Source: Gymnodinialimonas sp. 57CJ19 (GTDB taxonomy: Bacteria > Pseudomonadota > Alphaproteobacteria > Rhodobacterales > Rhodobacteraceae). Taken from it: 64,000 nucleotides of DNA. Both the position numbers and the translations under genes were made by a program. Positions 44,171 to 53,972 of this stretch are shown one piece after another. The notes beneath the pieces were generated by a model that saw only the letters and a list, made by a program, of their open reading frames with translations, did no database searches and was not told the origin of the DNA. Location of the stretch: NCBI RefSeq assembly GCF_038396845.1, contig NZ_CP151587.1, forward strand, positions 3,260,001-3,324,000. The letters are read 5' to 3'. The stretch's first letter is position 1, and each line of letters opens with the position of its first letter.

Positions 44171-45159
44171 GTGTCGCGCGGCTCAAGGTGAGCTTCGCCG
44201 GTCCGCTTGTGTCGTTCCAAGACGCTGGTCGCGCGGGGGTCATGCGCTTTGGCGTGCCTGCCTCAGGCCCCATGGATCGCTTCAGCTTCGCCGCCGCTCA
44301 CGCCATGTTGGGGCAACCCACAGGCACCGCGATCGAGGTGTCTTTGGGCGGGCTTGTGCTGGAATGCACAGAGGGCGCGGTCACCTGCGCCGTTGCGGGC
44401 GGGGCGTTCGACATCGCCCGAACCGGCCCCGGCTGGCAGGTGCTGACCCTTCAGGAAGGCGACACGCTAACGATTCGCGGCGGAGCATGGGGCAGCTGGT
44501 GCTACCTTGCTTTCGCCGGAAATATCGTTGCAGATGAATGGCTTGGATCTAGTGCGACCCATACGCTGTCGGGTCTTGGCGGTGGCACAGTGCGCATGGG
44601 CGATAGTTTCACAGTCCGCGATACAGCCCTGCGCCCCAGCAAGGAGGGGCCCTATGATTGTCCCGAAATTGCCCACCCACAGTCCGAGCCGCGCGTCGTG
44701 ATTGGCCCCCAGGATCACCATTTCGCCCCCGGCGCGGTGCGTGCGTTAACCACAACCCGCTACCAAATGACCGACGCTTTCGACCGGATGGGGGTACGCT
44801 TGAACGGGGCTGCCCTTCCCCTCGGCAACGCTCTCTCCATCCCGTCCGAGCCGATCTTGCGCGGCGCAATTCAGGTGGCGGGCGACGGCGTGCCCGTTGT
44901 CTTGCTGGCTGACCACCAGACCACGGGTGGCTACCCGAAAATCGCCACCGTCCTGTCCGCCGACACCGACCGCCTTGCGCAAAACCGTGCGGGCGACGCC
45001 CTTCGCTTTGTTTCCGTCACCGCAGACGACGCCATCTTGCTGGCCCGGGAAACGCACCGCGCCCGGCTGGCGGCGCTGGAAACGCTCGCCGCGCCGCGCG
45101 CGTCGCTGCAACAGCGGCTTATGCAAGCCAACCTGATCAGCGGCGTGACCGACGCTTGA
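44167..45159 (+). CDS. pxpC: 5-oxoprolinase subunit PxpC (KipA / biotin-dependent carboxyltransferase family)
   Basis: 330 residues, the third 5-oxoprolinase subunit. Typical start LVSFQDAGRAGVMRFGVPAS and GPMDRFSFAAAHAMLG. Downstream RVVIGPQDHHFAP and the VPVVLLADHQTTGGYPKIATV block are the signature of this family. pxpABC forms one coupled operon. Confidence 0.95.
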   Translation: MSVARLKVSFAGPLVSFQDAGRAGVMRFGVPASGPMDRFSFAAAHAMLGQPTGTAIEVSLGGLVLECTEGAVTCAVAGGAFDIARTGPGWQVLTLQEGDTLTIRGGAWGSWCYLAFAGNIVADEWLGSSATHTLSGLGGGTVRMGDSFTVRDTALRPSKEGPYDCPEIAHPQSEPRVVIGPQDHHFAPGAVRALTTTRYQMTDAFDRMGVRLNGAALPLGNALSIPSEPILRGAIQVAGDGVPVVLLADHQTTGGYPKIATVLSADTDRLAQNRAGDALRFVSVTADDAILLARETHRARLAALETLAAPRASLQQRLMQANLISGVTDA

Positions 45160-45237
45160 GCGCACGCTTCTGTCGCCAACGGACCAGAATTGGCCCCTTC
45201 GCTCCGACAGAGTTGCGAAAAGAACGGGAGAGCGGCC

Positions 45238-47649
45238 ATGAAAACCCATGCTCAAGCAGTCGTCATCGGCGGCGGCGTCGTCGGATGTTCAATCCTCTAC
45301 CACCTGGCTAAAGCGGGGTGGACCGACGTCGTCCTTCTGGAACGCGACGAGCTGACATCAGGGTCCACCTGGCACGCAGCCGCCAACATTCACGGGCTGC
45401 ACGACAGCACCAATATCTCTCGGCTCCAGCATTACACCATGAACCTTTACAAGGAGTTAGAGGAAGAGACCGGCCAATCCTGCGGCGTGTTTCAACCCGG
45501 CTCTCTCTACCTTGCGCAGACTCAGGACCGCGAACATCAACTGCGCCTGCAAGAGGCGAAAGCACGGCGCTATGGCATGAATTTTCACGAGGTCAGCCGC
45601 GATGAGGCCGAGCGTCTGCACCCCCTTGTCGATTATGATGGCATCCGGTGCATCATGTTTGAACCCGATGGCGGCAATGTGGACCCGTCGGGCGTGACCA
45701 ACGCCTACGCCCTTGGCGCGCGCCAAAGGGGCGCCGAGATCATCCGCTTTTGCCCCGTCATGGGCACCGATCCGCAACCTGACGGCACGTGGATCGTTCG
45801 CACCGAAAAGGGCGATATTCGCACACCTTGGGTGGTTAACGCAGCCGGCCTTTGGGCCCGCGAGGTGGCGGCGATGGCGGGCGTGGACCTGCCCCTGATC
45901 CCGACCGAGCACCAGTATTTCGTGACCGAGACCATCGCCGATATCGCCGCATTGGACCGTCGCCTGCCCTCCGTCGCCGACCGCGATGGGGAATATTACC
46001 TCCGCCAGGAAGGGCAAGGTCTGTTGGTCGGTGCCTATGAGAAAGACATGCGTTTCTGGGCCGAAGATGGCACGCCCCAAGGCTTCGGCCATGAGCTTTT
46101 CGCCGACGATCTGGACCGGATTGAACCCAATATGATGCGGGCCATCGACCGTGTCCCCGCCGTGGGCATGGCCGGGATCAAGCGCGTGATCAACGGACCG
46201 ATGATCTGGTCGCCTGACGCCAGCGCCCTGTTCGGGCCCGTGCCCGAACTCACCGGCTATTTCTGTTGCTGCGGCATCATTCCGGGCTTCTCGCAAAACG
46301 GTGGATTGGGGCGATTGGCAGCCGAATGGATGGTAGAGGGCGAGCCGTCACTAGACCTATTCGGCTGGGATCTGGCGCGCTACGGCCACTGGGCGGGCAA
46401 GGATTTCACCAAAGCGCGGGTCGAAGACCAATACGCCAATCGCTTCAAAATCCACTTTCCGGGCGAAGAGCGCGCCGCCGGGCGCCCGGTCCGACAGCGT
46501 CCGGTTTACGCCATGCAAACCGGTCTTGGCGCGAAGTTTGGCTTGAACTATGGCTGGGAACACCCCGCATTCTTTGATAAATCCGTTGAAGACAGCGCGG
46601 GATACGCCCGCCAGCCCTGGTGGGATGCCGTGGGGCGCGAGGCCCTGATGTTGCGCGAAAACGTGGGCGTCATCGACATCTCCAACTTCGCGAAATACCG
46701 CGTCACGGGGCCGGGTGCAGAGGATTGGCTGAACGCGCTTTTCGCCAACAAAATGCCCCGTCTTGTCGGGCGGTCCTGCCTGACGCCACTGATCGGCAAG
46801 CGCGGTGGCGTGGCGGGGGATTTCACCGTGACCAAGCTGGCGGAAGACACGTTCTGGATTCTCGGCGGCGGCGCGGCGGAACGTTATCACTTGCGGTTCT
46901 TTAACCAGAACCCCCTGCCCGACGGCACGCATTTCGAAAGCCTGACCGAGGCCACCTGCGGCTTCAACGTCGCCGGACCGAACGCGCGTAAACTACTGGC
47001 AAGGCTCACCAATGCGGACCTGTCGAACGACGCCTTCCCGTTTTTCCGCTCTGCCTCGATCAGCGCCGCGGGGGTGGATTGCGTGGCCATCCGCGTGTCG
47101 TTCACCGGCGATTTGGGGTGGGAATTGCACTGCGCCGAGGCGGACCAGATCACCCTTTACACCGCCCTTCTGGACGCCGCCGCCGACCTGGGCGCAGGCC
47201 CCGTGGGCAGCCGTGCGCTGATGTCTCTTCGGTTGGAAAAGGGCTATGGATCATGGGGCCGCGACTACTCCCCGGAATATTGGCCACAGGAATCCGGTCT
47301 CGGTGGCCTCATCAAGGGCGACAAAGAATTTCTGAACAGAGACAGCTGGTTAAACATCGCCAACCGTGCTCCGCGTGAGACGATGCACCTGCTCTCAATC
47401 GAGGCGACCACCGCTGACGCATCGGGCGCCGAGCCTGTGTTTCTGCCCGACGGCACCGCCATTGGACAGGTCTCATCGGGTGGCTATGGCTATAGCGTTG
47501 GCCAGTCCTTGGCGCTGGCTTACCTCAAAGCCGGAAGCGTCAAGGCGGGGGACGCGGTGCATGTCGCCATCCTCGGCCAGCCCCACAACGCCCGTGTCTT
47601 GCCCGAGCCGCCGTTCGATCCCTCGGGACACCGCCTGCGCGACATCTAA
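45238..47649 (+). CDS. FAD/folate-dependent dimethylglycine/sarcosine dehydrogenase family protein
   Basis: 803-residue two-part enzyme that oxidatively demethylates N-methyl amines and passes the one-carbon unit to tetrahydrofolate. The N-terminal DAO domain (about 1-370) starts AVVIGGGVVGCSILYHLA (FAD Rossmann). TWHAAANIHG contains the His that covalently holds FAD in relatives. The linker FAO_M region lies at about 375-430, the aminomethyltransferase (GCV_T) domain at about 435-700, and its C-terminal barrel at about 710-800. Dimethylglycine or sarcosine are likely substrates, but others (for example glycine betaine breakdown products) are possible. It lies 78 bp after pxpC and may be co-expressed. 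Confidence 0.88.
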   Translation: MKTHAQAVVIGGGVVGCSILYHLAKAGWTDVVLLERDELTSGSTWHAAANIHGLHDSTNISRLQHYTMNLYKELEEETGQSCGVFQPGSLYLAQTQDREHQLRLQEAKARRYGMNFHEVSRDEAERLHPLVDYDGIRCIMFEPDGGNVDPSGVTNAYALGARQRGAEIIRFCPVMGTDPQPDGTWIVRTEKGDIRTPWVVNAAGLWAREVAAMAGVDLPLIPTEHQYFVTETIADIAALDRRLPSVADRDGEYYLRQEGQGLLVGAYEKDMRFWAEDGTPQGFGHELFADDLDRIEPNMMRAIDRVPAVGMAGIKRVINGPMIWSPDASALFGPVPELTGYFCCCGIIPGFSQNGGLGRLAAEWMVEGEPSLDLFGWDLARYGHWAGKDFTKARVEDQYANRFKIHFPGEERAAGRPVRQRPVYAMQTGLGAKFGLNYGWEHPAFFDKSVEDSAGYARQPWWDAVGREALMLRENVGVIDISNFAKYRVTGPGAEDWLNALFANKMPRLVGRSCLTPLIGKRGGVAGDFTVTKLAEDTFWILGGGAAERYHLRFFNQNPLPDGTHFESLTEATCGFNVAGPNARKLLARLTNADLSNDAFPFFRSASISAAGVDCVAIRVSFTGDLGWELHCAEADQITLYTALLDAAADLGAGPVGSRALMSLRLEKGYGSWGRDYSPEYWPQESGLGGLIKGDKEFLNRDSWLNIANRAPRETMHLLSIEATTADASGAEPVFLPDGTAIGQVSSGGYGYSVGQSLALAYLKAGSVKAGDAVHVAILGQPHNARVLPEPPFDPSGHRLRDI

Positions 47650-47741
47650 AAGGTTAACGCCGTCCCAGTAACCCCGTGACGCGCCGCCTCTTTTCGCCCT
47701 ATACTGCCGGAAAATAACCAGCCGAGCAGCGGGACAATTCC

Positions 47742-48737
47742 ATGGCGCGTAACGCGACCCCTTTCAACGTGATGATCGTTGGCCAAAACGGCCGCCTACA
47801 ATATGAAGCCGTGCTCTTTGCCGCGTCCTTTCGGGCCGCGAACCCCGATTTTCCCGGCAAGCTTTTCGTCGCCGAACCCCAACCCGGCCCTCGGTGGTCC
47901 AAAGATCCACGCATGGGCGACAATGCTGTTCGCAATGCACTGGCCGAGCTTGGTGCCGAAATAATTCCGTTCGAGAACAACCACTTCGGCGAGGCTTACC
48001 CTTACGGCAACAAGATCGAAGCGCTTAAGGCCCTGCCCAAGGGAGAGCCTTTTGTTTTCTTCGATACCGACACGTTGATCATGGGCGATCTGACCGACGT
48101 GCCCTTCGATTTCGCCAAACCCAGTGCCTCGCGCCGGGTCGAGGGGACATGGCCCCAAATCGAGCTTTATGGCCCCGGCTACACGCAGACGTGGAAATCG
48201 CTCTACGACATGTTCGGGCTGGATTTCGCCTCGTCCCTCGACACGTCGCACCCCGATGAGTACTGGCGCCGTTACCTCTACTTCAACGCAGGCTTCTTCT
48301 ACTATAAGTGCCCCCACGAATTCGGCGACCGCTTCACCCAATACGCCACCCAAATCCGTCACAACGCACCTGCCGAACTGGTCTGTCAAACCCTGGACCC
48401 GTGGCTGGATCAAGTGGCCTTGCCCCTTGTGATCCACTCCTTCGGCGGTGGCCGCGACGCCTTGGAACCCGGCTGGCTCGACGGGAAAACTTCCTGCCAT
48501 TACAGGGTGTTGCCCCTACTCTATGCCCGCGAAAGCCAAGACGTGGTGAATATGTTGGAGGAAGTGGCAGCCCCCAATAAGATCAAGAAGGTGCTCAAGA
48601 CCTATGAACCGATGCGCCGGATGATTTTCCAAGGCAAAGGGGCGAAAGCGCGGGCGCTGTTTGACCGGGCCAACCTGCCTCGGCGCGAACAGCAGATCAG
48701 AAACACCCTCAAGCGCGAAAAGCTCTGGCTGCGTTAG
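47742..48737 (+). CDS. Glycosyltransferase-like protein with a DTD motif
   Basis: 331-residue soluble protein. The N-terminal half has the GT-A pattern: FNVMIVGQNGRLQYEAVLFA as nucleotide-sugar strand, NKIEALKAL, then PFVFFDTDTLIMGD (residues 104-116), where DTD fits the metal-binding DXD motif. YLYFNAGFFYYK and ALPLVIHSFGG resemble acceptor-side strands of GT8/GT-A enzymes. The C-terminus is basic (REQQIRNTLKREKLWLR). It stands alone and no sugar-pathway neighbours are present, so its acceptor is unknown. Confidence 0.7.
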   Translation: MARNATPFNVMIVGQNGRLQYEAVLFAASFRAANPDFPGKLFVAEPQPGPRWSKDPRMGDNAVRNALAELGAEIIPFENNHFGEAYPYGNKIEALKALPKGEPFVFFDTDTLIMGDLTDVPFDFAKPSASRRVEGTWPQIELYGPGYTQTWKSLYDMFGLDFASSLDTSHPDEYWRRYLYFNAGFFYYKCPHEFGDRFTQYATQIRHNAPAELVCQTLDPWLDQVALPLVIHSFGGGRDALEPGWLDGKTSCHYRVLPLLYARESQDVVNMLEEVAAPNKIKKVLKTYEPMRRMIFQGKGAKARALFDRANLPRREQQIRNTLKREKLWLR

Positions 48738-48783
48738 CCTGAACACCGCGCTGTCGATCCGGGCTCAGCCCTCCTCACACGCC

Positions 48784-48817
48784 ATAAAAAGAAACCCCCG
48801 CCCAAATTGGGCGGGGG
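48784..48817 (-). terminator. Rho-independent terminator of clpX
   Basis: Perfect 9-bp stem CCCCCGCCC/GGGCGGGGG with a 5-nt loop. The minus strand continues TTTCTTTTT. It also closes the convergent glycosyltransferase-like gene. Confidence 0.9.
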
Positions 48818-48842
48818 CAATTCTTAGGAAATGTCTGGTAGA

Positions 48843-50108
48843 TCAGCTCGCCGAGGCGGGCTCTTCCTTGGAGCGTTCCGCATAGATCATCAAAGGCTGC
48901 GTGTCCGAGGTCACCGCTTCTTCGTTCACCACAACCTCTTCCACCCCTTCGGAACCGGGCATCTCGAACATGGTTTCCAGAAGAATATCTTCCATGATCG
49001 ACCGCAGGCCCCGTGCGCCAGTTTTCCGGGCGATCGCCCGCTTGGCGATCGCGCTCATGGCGTCGTCGGTGAAGGTCAGCTTCACATCTTCCAGCTCGAA
49101 CAGGCGCTGATACTGCTTCACCAGCGCGTTTTTCGGACCGGTCAGAATCGTAACCAAAGCGTCTTCGTCCAGGTCTTCCAGCGTCGCGATGACGGGCAGA
49201 CGGCCCACGAATTCCGGGATCAAACCGAATTTCAGCAGATCCTCAGGCTCCAGATCCTTGAAGTATTCACCCACGGATTTTGCCTCGGGATCCCGCACAT
49301 CGGCCCCAAAGCCCATGGCAGAGCCCTTGCCGCGCTGCGCGATAATCTTGTCGAGCCCCGCGAATGCGCCGCCACAGATGAACAGGATGTTCGTCGTGTC
49401 CACTTGCAGGAATTCCTGCTGCGGATGCTTGCGCCCCCCTTGCGGCGGCACGGAAGCAACGGTGCCTTCCATGATCTTCAGCAGCGCCTGCTGCACCCCT
49501 TCGCCCGACACGTCGCGGGTGATGGAGGGGTTGTCGGACTTGCGCGTAATTTTATCGACTTCGTCAATATAAACGATCCCGCGTTGCGCACGCTCCACAT
49601 TGTATTCCGAGGCCTGCAACAGCTTGAGGATAATGTTTTCCACATCCTCGCCCACGTAACCCGCTTCCGTCAGCGTCGTGGCGTCGGCCATGGTGAACGG
49701 CACATCCAGAATACGCGCCAGCGTCTGCGCCAGCAGCGTCTTGCCGCAGCCCGTGGGGCCGATCAGCATGATGTTGGACTTCGCCAATTCGATGTCGGAT
49801 TTATCCGAGTGATTCAAACGCTTGTAGTGGTTATGTACAGCCACCGAGAGCACCCGCTTGGCGTGAGCCTGACCGATCACGTAATCGTCCAGAACGCCGC
49901 AAATCTCTTTCGGAGACGGTACACCATCGTCGCTTTTCAGCCCGGCGCTTTTGGTCTCTTCACGGATGATGTCCATGCACAGCTCGACGCATTCATCACA
50001 GATGAACACCGTTGGGCCCGCAATCAACTTGCGAACCTCGTGCTGGCTTTTGCCACAGAACGAGCAATAAAGCGTGTTCTTGGAATCGTTGCCGGAATTA
50101 CTTGCCAT
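48843..50108 (-). CDS. clpX: ATP-dependent protease ATP-binding subunit ClpX
   Basis: AAA+ unfoldase that delivers substrates to ClpP. 421 residues from the ATG at 50108, chosen because AAGGTGG sits just upstream. A GTG 9 nt earlier is a less likely start. The zinc domain has Cys15, Cys18, Cys37 and Cys40 (YCSFC...FICDEC). Walker A is GPTGCGKT (117-124), Walker B YIDEVD (180-185). The conserved [10 protein letters not shown] pore-loop region is intact. Confidence 0.98.
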   Translation of the reverse strand: MASNSGNDSKNTLYCSFCGKSQHEVRKLIAGPTVFICDECVELCMDIIREETKSAGLKSDDGVPSPKEICGVLDDYVIGQAHAKRVLSVAVHNHYKRLNHSDKSDIELAKSNIMLIGPTGCGKTLLAQTLARILDVPFTMADATTLTEAGYVGEDVENIILKLLQASEYNVERAQRGIVYIDEVDKITRKSDNPSITRDVSGEGVQQALLKIMEGTVASVPPQGGRKHPQQEFLQVDTTNILFICGGAFAGLDKIIAQRGKGSAMGFGADVRDPEAKSVGEYFKDLEPEDLLKFGLIPEFVGRLPVIATLEDLDEDALVTILTGPKNALVKQYQRLFELEDVKLTFTDDAMSAIAKRAIARKTGARGLRSIMEDILLETMFEMPGSEGVEEVVVNEEAVTSDTQPLMIYAERSKEEPASAS

Positions 50109-50252
50109 ATCGTCCACCTTACCCGGGCCCTCACGCGGCTGGATCGCCGCGAAACACCAGTCATCTTACCGGATTTTGGCCAGCCTAGAACAGCACCGCC
50201 CCGGTCACAATCGCAAATTCCGATGCGACCGAGTGCTGGCCCCTACAAGCAA

Positions 50253-50270
50253 CAGGGCCCGAAGGCCCTG
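50253..50270 (-). terminator. Hairpin between clpP and clpX
   Basis: Perfect 7-bp stem CAGGGCC/GGCCCTG with a CGAA-type tetraloop, 29 nt after the clpP stop. A weak T-rich tail (TTGCTTGT) suggests partial termination that could set the ClpP:ClpX ratio. Confidence 0.55.
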
Positions 50271-50298
50271 CGCAAAAGTCACAAGACGCCGAGCGGCC

Positions 50299-50925
50299 TT
50301 ATTCTGCGTCGCTGCCGCCGCGTGAGGCGACGATTTCGTCCACATGGCCCCATTCCTTGGCCTCTTCAGGGGTCATCCACAAATCGCGGTCCAACGCCTT
50401 TTGGACCGTCTCGTAGTCTTGACCAGAATGGTTAACATACAGTTGATACAGACGTTCCCGCGTCCGCTCGATATGCCGCGCGGAGATCAGGATGTCCGAG
50501 GCCATGCCCCGCGACCCGCCGGACGGCTGGTGCACCATGATTTCAGCGTTGGGAAGCGCGAACCGCATCCCCTTTTCGCCGCCAATCGCAATCGCCGACC
50601 CCATCGAGGCCGCCATGCCGCAAATCAGCGTCGACACCTTGGGCTTGATGTATTGCATCGTGTCGTAGATCGACATGCCCGCCGTCACTTCACCACCGGG
50701 TGAGTTGATATACATCGAAATTTCTTTGGAGGGATTCTCAGCCTCAAGATGCAGCAACTGGGCCACAATCAGGTGGCTCATGCCGGAATGGACCGGACCG
50801 TTCACAAACACGATCCGCTCCTTCAGGAGGCGCGAGAAAATGTCATAGGCCCGCTCGCCGCGGCTGGTTTGCTCAACCACCATCGGGACCAGGTTGTTTT
50901 GGAAGTATTCCACGGGGTCGTGCAT
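50299..50925 (-). CDS. clpP: ATP-dependent Clp protease proteolytic subunit ClpP
   Basis: Serine protease of the ClpXP/ClpAP complex. 208 residues from the ATG at 50925. Catalytic triad: Ser107 in GMAASMGSA, His132 in [10 protein letters not shown] and Asp181 in LDRDLWM. The gene precedes clpX in the same direction, with a 190-bp gap containing a hairpin. Confidence 0.98.
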   Translation of the reverse strand: MHDPVEYFQNNLVPMVVEQTSRGERAYDIFSRLLKERIVFVNGPVHSGMSHLIVAQLLHLEAENPSKEISMYINSPGGEVTAGMSIYDTMQYIKPKVSTLICGMAASMGSAIAIGGEKGMRFALPNAEIMVHQPSGGSRGMASDILISARHIERTRERLYQLYVNHSGQDYETVQKALDRDLWMTPEEAKEWGHVDEIVASRGGSDAE

Positions 50926-51219
50926 TGCGCCTGCCTTATCAGATTTTCTGTTCTGCAAGAGTCTATGTCTGGCGTTTCAGGGCTGCAAGGGCACCATTGG
51001 TTGAATTCGCCTGTATTCGGCAATCCTTTGGTCATATTCGCCGAATTTCTTGCGCGCCGGCCCGATGGTGGCAGGGATCGCCGTCCGTATTTTCGGACCA
51101 CGGAAAAGTTTCTGAAAGGATAAGAGGTCTGGGGATATCCTCGGGTTGACCGGGGGATGAATGTTCGAAAAGAGGAATCTACGGCCCCAAGCCTCCCACC
51201 GAAGGTTCAACCAAGCAGC
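50926..51219. other. Gene-free region upstream of clpP
   Basis: About 290 bp without a credible gene. It should hold the clpP promoter (candidate at 50960-50988). The rest shows no motif I recognise. Confidence 0.5.
50960..50988 (-). promoter_or_regulatory. Candidate promoter of clpP
   Basis: On the minus strand TTGCAG (50988-50983), a 17-nt spacer and TAGACT (50965-50960), ending 35 nt before the ATG. The overlapping sequence CTTGCAG also partly fits a heat-shock sigma -35. Found by eye. Confidence 0.45.
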
Positions 51220-51244
51220 GGGGCGCCTCACGACGAGGCGCCCC
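51220..51244 (-). terminator. Strong hairpin after nitronate monooxygenase gene
   Basis: Perfect 10-bp GC stem GGGGCGCCTC/GAGGCGCCCC with a 5-nt loop, 6 nt after the stop codon. No U-run. Confidence 0.7.
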
Positions 51245-51250
51245 GGCCAA

Positions 51251-52228
51251 TTAAAGCAGGCGTTCGCGGGCCGCTTTGTATTCACGCTCCAACCGCGCCA
51301 CGAGTTCGCCCGCCGGGCCGACGGATTTAACCGCGCCGATGCCTTGGCCTGCGCCCCACACTTGGCTCCATGCCTTGGGCCTGGACGCGCCATCCGCAAA
51401 ATTCATGGCACTGACATCGGCCTTTTCCAACGCGTCAGGGTCCATGCCTGCGGCGGTGATCGACGGCTTTAAGTAGTTCCCGGAAACGCCCGTAAACAAA
51501 GAGGAAAGCACGATATCCTCTGCGCCGGAATCCGCGATCATCTGTTTGTAGGCCGGGGCTGCGTGGGCCTCGTCCGTCGCGATGAACGGAGAGCCGATGT
51601 AGGCCAAATCCGCCCCCATCGCTTGCGCCGCCAGCACCGCGTCCCCCGTGGCGATAGATCCGCTGAGCAGCAGCGGCCCGTCGAACCATTCGCGGATTTC
51701 CTGGACCAGCGCGAAGGGCGATTGTTGGCCCGCGTGCCCGCCGGCCCCTGCGGCGACGGCGATCAACCCATCCGCACCCTTGGAGATCGCCTTCTTCGCG
51801 AAGGTGTTGTTGATCACGTCGTGCAACGCGATGCCGCCGCAGGAATGGGCGGCATCGTTAACCTCTTCCCGTGCCCCGAGGGAGGTGATCCAGATCGGCA
51901 CATTCCAGCGGGCGCAGATCTCCAGGTCGCGCTCCAGTCGCGCGTTGGACCGGTGCACGATCTGGTTCACCGCATAGGGCGCGGCCGGGGTGTCGGGGTT
52001 GGCTTGGTTCCACGCGTCCAACGCTTCGGTGATCTGCTTCAACCACGCCTCCAACGCGATCGGGTCGCCGTCTTTTTCCCGCGCGTTCAGCGCCGGGAAA
52101 GAGCCCACAATGCCTGCGCAACATTGGGCGATGACCAGCTCGGGGCTGGACACGATGAACAGGGGGCTGCCCACGACAGGCAGTCTCAACCCATTAAAAA
52201 CGCTTGGTAATTCTCTTTTATTTGGCAT
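51251..52228 (-). CDS. Nitronate monooxygenase family protein
   Basis: 325 residues, FMN TIM-barrel of the 2-nitropropane dioxygenase family, which oxidises alkyl nitronates. GGGAGG lies 5 nt before the ATG at 52228. Seen: LRLPVVGSPLFIVSSPELVI at the N-terminus, GADGLIAVAAGAGGHAGQQSP with the conserved AGGHxG, LLLSGSIATGDAVLAAQAMGADLAYIGSPF as the FMN phosphate site. The physiological substrate (often propionate-3-nitronate) is not shown. Confidence 0.9.
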   Translation of the reverse strand: MPNKRELPSVFNGLRLPVVGSPLFIVSSPELVIAQCCAGIVGSFPALNAREKDGDPIALEAWLKQITEALDAWNQANPDTPAAPYAVNQIVHRSNARLERDLEICARWNVPIWITSLGAREEVNDAAHSCGGIALHDVINNTFAKKAISKGADGLIAVAAGAGGHAGQQSPFALVQEIREWFDGPLLLSGSIATGDAVLAAQAMGADLAYIGSPFIATDEAHAAPAYKQMIADSGAEDIVLSSLFTGVSGNYLKPSITAAGMDPDALEKADVSAMNFADGASRPKAWSQVWGAGQGIGAVKSVGPAGELVARLEREYKAARERLL

Positions 52229-52399
52229 GTCGCCCTCCCTTGCCCGTGACGGTATCGCGCCGCCTGTGGATCGGCAAGAAGGACGCACCGTCACATGACC
52301 CGGTGCGCGCCCCTCGCCCCGGTTTCCTTGACCTTGATCAAGGCGCCCCCACCTCTTTTACGTCACCATTGCCCCAACCCCACCAGACAGGAGATCCCG

Positions 52400-52783
52400 A
52401 TGACCCAATCTCATTTCACCGTTGATCGCACAGGCCCAAATTCCTTGCGGGTCACCATGGCCGGAGCCCTCGATTCCGTGGCGATGGAGGCGGCGTTGCA
52501 GACCCTCACCCTCGAGATGGAGGGGATGGCCCATGGCGATTTGTTAATGATTGACCAAGGGGCGGAATGGCCCTCGATCGGAGCGATTGGGGTAGAGCTG
52601 CGCCATTGGCCACAAATGATTACCGTGCTTCATCAGATCGACCGCGCCGCCTTTGTCAGCGACAATCAGCTGTTCCGAGCCGCCGCCACGATCGAATCCG
52701 CGCTGTTGCCGGGGTTGGAAATCAAGAACTTCGACGATGAACTCAGCGCGGCGGCCTGGTTGGCAGAAAAACGTTCCGATTAA
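52400..52783 (+). CDS. SpoIIAA-like (STAS/SEC14-type) protein
   Basis: 127-residue soluble protein from the ATG at 52400, with AGGAG 5 nt upstream. The pattern SLRVTMAGALDSVAMEAALQ, a central DLLMIDQGAEWPS strand, a long helix GVELRHWPQMITVLHQIDRA, AFVSDN and the ending FDDELSAAAWLAE is typical of SpoIIAA-like proteins. The function of the family is poorly known. It is preceded by GAP-free upstream DNA and followed by xth. Confidence 0.75.
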   Translation: MTQSHFTVDRTGPNSLRVTMAGALDSVAMEAALQTLTLEMEGMAHGDLLMIDQGAEWPSIGAIGVELRHWPQMITVLHQIDRAAFVSDNQLFRAAATIESALLPGLEIKNFDDELSAAAWLAEKRSD

Positions 52784-53034
52784 GGCGCGGCAATCGGACT
52801 TTCGTGATCCGCGTCGGCGACTTGCTTGGTCACTTCGGGCGAAGGGTGCCCCGATGTCGGAACGCCCCCAATTGTGCTGTTAAACCAAACCTTGTCCCAG
52901 ATCATGCCGCGCCGCCGCATAGGGGGAGACGTCCGCGCAACGCGCCCAAAGCACCGCTTGGCAAGCGCGCGTCAAAGGGGCAAAACGGGGGACGTGGCCC
53001 GCGCGGGTCATGGCTCACGAAAGGGACTGCGCCC

Positions 53035-53817
53035 ATGCGGATCGCGACATTCAATATTAACGGCGTTAAGGCCCGCATCAACGCCCTTGGCGATTGGCTG
53101 GATGACTCAAAGCCCGACGTGGCCCTGCTGCAAGAGATCAAATCCGTGGACGAAGGCTTCCCAAGGGAGCTGTTTGAAGACCGGGGCTATACCGTTGAAA
53201 CCCATGGGCAAAAGGGCTTCAATGGGGTCGCAATCCTGTCGAAGCTGCCGCTCGAAGATGTCACCCGCGGCCTTCCCGGTGATGACGAAGATGAACAGGC
53301 CCGCTGGATCGAGGCGACAGTGATCGGAGACACTGAAGCGGTGCGTGTCTGCGGCCTCTATCTGCCCAACGGCAACCCGGTGCCCGGTCCCAAGTACGAC
53401 TACAAACTGGCGTGGATGGCGCGGATGCACGCCCATGCGCAGCACCTTCTTGCGAGTGAAGTGCCGCTGGTGATGGCGGGGGATTACAACATCATCCCGC
53501 AAGATGAAGACGCCGCCCGCCCCGAGGTTTGGCGGGAAGATGCCCTTGCCCGCCCAGAAAGCCGCGCCGCCTTCCGACGCCTCCTAAACCTTGGATTTAC
53601 CGAGGCTTTTCGCGCCTGCAACCAAGCGCCGGGGATGTATTCTTTCTGGGACTACCAGGCCGGCGCTTGGAACCGGAACGACGGCATCCGCATCGACCAT
53701 CACTTGCTGAGCTCGGAGGCTGCGGATCTTCTGCTGGATTGCTGGATCGAAAAGGATGTGCGCGGCCGTGAGAAACCATCGGACCACGTTCCCGTCTGGA
53801 TCGAGCTGGCCGCCTGA
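53035..53817 (+). CDS. xth: Exodeoxyribonuclease III
   Basis: AP endonuclease and 3'-5' exonuclease of base excision repair. 260 residues from the ATG at 53035. Catalytic residues of the EEP fold appear in MRIATFNINGVKAR (Asn), LLQEIKSVDE (Glu), AGDYNIIPQDED (Asp-Asn), RIDHHLLS and SDHVPVWIEL (Asp-His at the end). About 250 bp of weak-coding DNA precedes it. Confidence 0.96.
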   Translation: MRIATFNINGVKARINALGDWLDDSKPDVALLQEIKSVDEGFPRELFEDRGYTVETHGQKGFNGVAILSKLPLEDVTRGLPGDDEDEQARWIEATVIGDTEAVRVCGLYLPNGNPVPGPKYDYKLAWMARMHAHAQHLLASEVPLVMAGDYNIIPQDEDAARPEVWREDALARPESRAAFRRLLNLGFTEAFRACNQAPGMYSFWDYQAGAWNRNDGIRIDHHLLSSEAADLLLDCWIEKDVRGREKPSDHVPVWIELAA

Positions 53818-53834
53818 AGGCGCGACTGTTGCAG

Positions 53835-53855
53835 AAGGTTAATTACGTTAACCTT
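53835..53855. repeat. Inverted repeat AAGGTTAA-N5-TTAACCTT
   Basis: Perfect 8-bp stem 17 nt after the xth stop in an AT-rich pocket. No T-run follows. It could be a weak terminator or a site in the upstream region of the next gene. Confidence 0.45.
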
Positions 53856-53972
53856 ACGACCCTTTGCCAAATTACTCTCCCTGTGAACTGGACAAGTCGC
53901 GCGGTGCATTAATAGTGTTCCCGGACGGCAACGACCGTGACCCGACTTCAAAATCACAACCGGGAGACTAGA

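Noticed and set aside
51000..51219. Small genes in the clpP upstream region
   Set aside because: Short frames only, without ribosome-binding sites or recognisable products.
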